NCBI GenBank assembly: GCA_002711555.1 | Contig: PARQ01000027.1 | Coordinates: 30,676 to 37,620 of the forward strand | From: Rhodospirillaceae bacterium | Lineage (GTDB): Bacteria > Pseudomonadota > Alphaproteobacteria > UBA8366 | Length of the DNA: 6,945 bases | Reading direction: 5' to 3' | In this document: positions 5,531-6,945 of the stretch, in pieces | How positions within the stretch are numbered: position 1 is the stretch's first letter | Layout of the letters: each line of letters begins with the position of its first letter | Position numbers and translations under genes: made by a program | The notes under the pieces: model-generated | The model's database searches: none | Told to the model about the DNA's origin: nothing | Seen by the model: the letters and a program-made list of their open reading frames with translations, nothing else

Positions 5531-6706
5531 TCAACTGTAGACTCGCCCTTTCCATCTACCACCTTTATTAAGGTAGAAGAGACGAGCGGAGTCAATCGTC
5601 ATCAATAGGTAAATTAGTGCGGTAACAGGAAGTAGGAGGCCATAAAAGGGTTTGACATCGTATAGTTTCAAAGTGGGGTGATATGTGTAAATCATGATGC
5701 CCCATGCGCATCCAGAGAAAAGCAATGGGAAAGTTAAATCGTGTAAAAATGCAAAACACATCACCATTGGTGGCGCCACGTAAACAACAGTCATCCCTAT
5801 TATTGCTCCAAGCAAAAACACCAGGGAATGGTGAAGTTGTGTATATGCTGAACGCGTTACCATGTGCCAAATTTCAGTCAAGTTGTCATAGGCACGAATA
5901 CTTCTGGTGGTTGTTGAAAGACCTAGCCATATTGGGCCGTTTTCCTTCAATTTACGAGCTAATGTACAGTCGTCAATAATAGCTGACTTGATGGATGTAT
6001 ATTGGCCTATTCTATCCATAGCTGTTTTCCGAACCAACATACTGCCACCGGCTGCTGCGGCAACACGGCTACTTGGGTCATTCACCCTATTGAATGGAAA
6101 CAGCTTCTGAAAGAAAAAAATGAAGGCGGGTATTAAAAGCCAGTCCCAACTACTACGACATTGAAGCTTGACCATCAAAGAGACCAGATCCAGCTCGTCT
6201 TTCTCAGCCTTTGAAACCAGACGAGTGAGGTTGCTGGTATCATGATACACGTCCGCATCCGATAAAAAGTAATATTTAGCCTGTGTTCTGACAGCCCTAT
6301 TCATGCCTTGTTGTAGGGCCCAAACCTTCCCGGCCCAACCGCTTGGTAGTTGTTTGCCAGAAATGATCTGGACTTTATTACCGCCCTCGAACTGTGCTGC
6401 AGCAGCCTGAGCGACTTCTACCGTTCTGTCATTACTTTCGTCATCAATTAAAATTATTGAAAGTTCACCTTGATAATCTTGGTTTAATAATGAGCCTATG
6501 CATCTGGCGATAACATCCTCTTCATTTCTTGCTGGTATCAATGCGATTACTGATGGGAAGCTAATGGTTGCCGGGATATCTGCCGGAAGATTATTCTCTA
6601 AGCGCTGATTGGCAAGCCAAAAAAGGGATCGAAATAACCAAAGGTAGAGCCATGACCCTAAGGTAGTAATGCTTAAGATCCATAGAAAGAGTTCAATATT
6701 GTTCAT
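5531..6706 (-). CDS. hpnB: Hopanoid-associated membrane glycosyltransferase, HpnB type (GT2)
   Basis: This 391-residue protein is anchored by an N-terminal membrane segment (about 5-30) and by three C-terminal ones (about 292-312, 314-335, 352-370). The catalytic GT-A domain lies between, on the cytosolic side. GT2 landmarks are IPARNE (57-62), IDDES (87-91), the metal-binding DAD at 150-152, and IDDC (244-247) near the expected catalytic acid position. Family-specific stretches match HpnB: GWAGKVWALQQG, LIPAFIFFFQKLFPF, VNDPSSRVAAAAGGSMLVR, TRSAYTQL, and the C-terminal MTIDSA and GGRWKGR. HpnB genes occur with hopanoid (bacterial sterol-like lipid) genes in many alphaproteobacteria, and a role in head-group glycosylation is presumed, not proven. 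No squalene-hopene cyclase is in view. The ATG at 6706 fits the family start but lacks a clear Shine-Dalgarno. Confidence 0.88.
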   Translation of the reverse strand: MNNIELFLWILSITTLGSWLYLWLFRSLFWLANQRLENNLPADIPATISFPSVIALIPARNEEDVIARCIGSLLNQDYQGELSIILIDDESNDRTVEVAQAAAAQFEGGNKVQIISGKQLPSGWAGKVWALQQGMNRAVRTQAKYYFLSDADVYHDTSNLTRLVSKAEKDELDLVSLMVKLQCRSSWDWLLIPAFIFFFQKLFPFNRVNDPSSRVAAAAGGSMLVRKTAMDRIGQYTSIKSAIIDDCTLARKLKENGPIWLGLSTTTRSIRAYDNLTEIWHMVTRSAYTQLHHSLVFLLGAIIGMTVVYVAPPMVMCFAFLHDLTFPLLFSGCAWGIMIYTYHPTLKLYDVKPFYGLLLPVTALIYLLMTIDSARLFYLNKGGRWKGRVYS

Positions 6707-6712
6707 AGCGGT

Positions 6713-6722
6713 CGACTAGTCG
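6713..6722. repeat. 10-bp perfect palindrome next to the hpnB start
   Basis: CGACTAGTCG reads identically on both strands and ends 6 bp before the hpnB ATG, exactly where a ribosome binding site would be expected. With no loop it cannot form an RNA hairpin efficiently, so a dimeric protein-binding site is more likely than a structure, if it has a function. Confidence 0.4.
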
Positions 6723-6754
6723 GTAATATGTAAAAAACGTATAATTTTAGCGTT

Positions 6755-6767
6755 TTATTCAGAATAA
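6755..6767. repeat. 13-bp palindrome in the divergent region upstream of hpnB
   Basis: TTATTC (6755-6760) and GAATAA (6762-6767) are perfect inverted arms around a single A. The site lies about 50 bp upstream of the hpnB ATG, where the hpnB promoter should be, and also upstream of the possible next plus-strand gene. It is a candidate operator; no regulator could be matched to it. Confidence 0.35.
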
Positions 6768-6823
6768 CAACCAAGGCTTAACAGGTTTGAACAGTTTATA
6801 GAAATATTGATAATTGGGTATTT

Positions 6824-6851
6824 TTGTTTCAATACATTCTTGTTGTAGAAT
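6824..6851 (+). promoter_or_regulatory. Weak promoter candidate for the partial gene at the right end
   Basis: TTGTTT (6824-6829, 3 of 6) and TAGAAT (6846-6851, 5 of 6) are 16 bp apart. The predicted start near 6858 is about 30 nt before the ATG at 6888. The -10 equals that proposed for fabI, but the -35 is poor. Confidence 0.3.
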
Positions 6852-6887
6852 TCACAAACTCTTATTTTGTCGAGGGCGTTTTACCAA

Positions 6888-6945
6888 ATGTTCCCCAAAA
6901 AAAAGCTTTCACAATTACCTGAAAAGTCCGCTGCTGATTTAGCTA
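6888..6945 (+). CDS. Possible start of a plus-strand gene, cut by the window edge; product unknown
   Basis: ATG at 6888-6890 opens a frame with no stop through the window end, giving 19 residues (MFPKKKLSQLPEKSAADLA). GAGGG at 6872-6876 is a plausible though somewhat distant (11 nt) ribosome binding site. The peptide is basic then polar, with no signal peptide or recognisable motif, so no function can be given. Eight consecutive A (6897-6904) lie just after the start and are a place where a read error or slippage would change the frame. Confidence 0.42.
   Translation, partial: MFPKKKLSQLPEKSAADLA

Noticed and set aside
5704..6110. Plus-strand frames opposite the hpnB-type gene
   Set aside because: Antisense to a clear GT2 membrane protein; no motif of their own.
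6781..6798. ACAG-TTT direct repeats 10 bp apart
   Set aside because: Short and imperfect (ACAGGTTT versus ACAGTTT); not distinguishable from chance.
1..6945. CRISPR array, tRNA/rRNA, insertion sequence, prophage or attachment site
   Set aside because: I found no regularly spaced repeats, no recognisable cloverleaf or rRNA sequence, no transposase or integrase and no terminal repeats with target duplication.

Overview
This window looks like core chromosome of an alphaproteobacterium with moderate GC (mid-40s percent by eye). The lineage is inferred from gene content and order: pdxH, a 17-kDa-antigen-type lipoprotein gene, a dnaJ-like gene, then fabI directly abutting aroC. The FabI and chorismate synthase sequences have an alphaproteobacterial look, and a hopanoid-associated glycosyltransferase (HpnB type) follows. 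An uncultured marine Rhodospirillales- or SAR116-like lineage is plausible but not provable from this sequence alone.

Layout. (1) 1-243, plus: the C-terminal 80 codons of a probable PadR-family regulator. Its stop overlaps the stop of a convergent gene. (2) 240-1580, minus: pdxH (pyridoxine/pyridoxamine 5'-phosphate oxidase) followed 9 bp later by a classical short-chain dehydrogenase/reductase, probably one transcript. (3) 1587-1791: an AT-rich divergent promoter region. (4) 1792-3251, plus: a glycine-zipper lipoprotein, then a DnaJ-like co-chaperone without a zinc finger. (5) 3252-3609: a 358-bp gap holding an 8-bp inverted repeat, a terminator-like hairpin with a T6 tract and a good sigma70-type promoter candidate for the next operon. 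(6) 3610-5526, plus: fabI (TTG start, strong Shine-Dalgarno) and aroC, with no bases between them. (7) 5531-6706, minus: hpnB-type membrane glycosyltransferase, convergent with aroC across 4 bp. (8) 6707-6945: a divergent intergenic region with two short palindromes, then a possible start of another plus-strand gene.

The genes serve housekeeping roles: vitamin B6 cofactor salvage (pdxH), fatty acid elongation (fabI), the last common step of aromatic biosynthesis (aroC), envelope lipoprotein and hopanoid functions, and protein folding. I see no CRISPR array, insertion sequence, tRNA or rRNA, prophage gene, or defence or secondary-metabolite system. No strong candidate for a new biological system emerged. 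The points most worth a second look are the 358-bp gap before fabI, the uncharacterised SDR coupled to pdxH, a changed residue in the PdxH C-terminal signature, and the palindromes upstream of hpnB.
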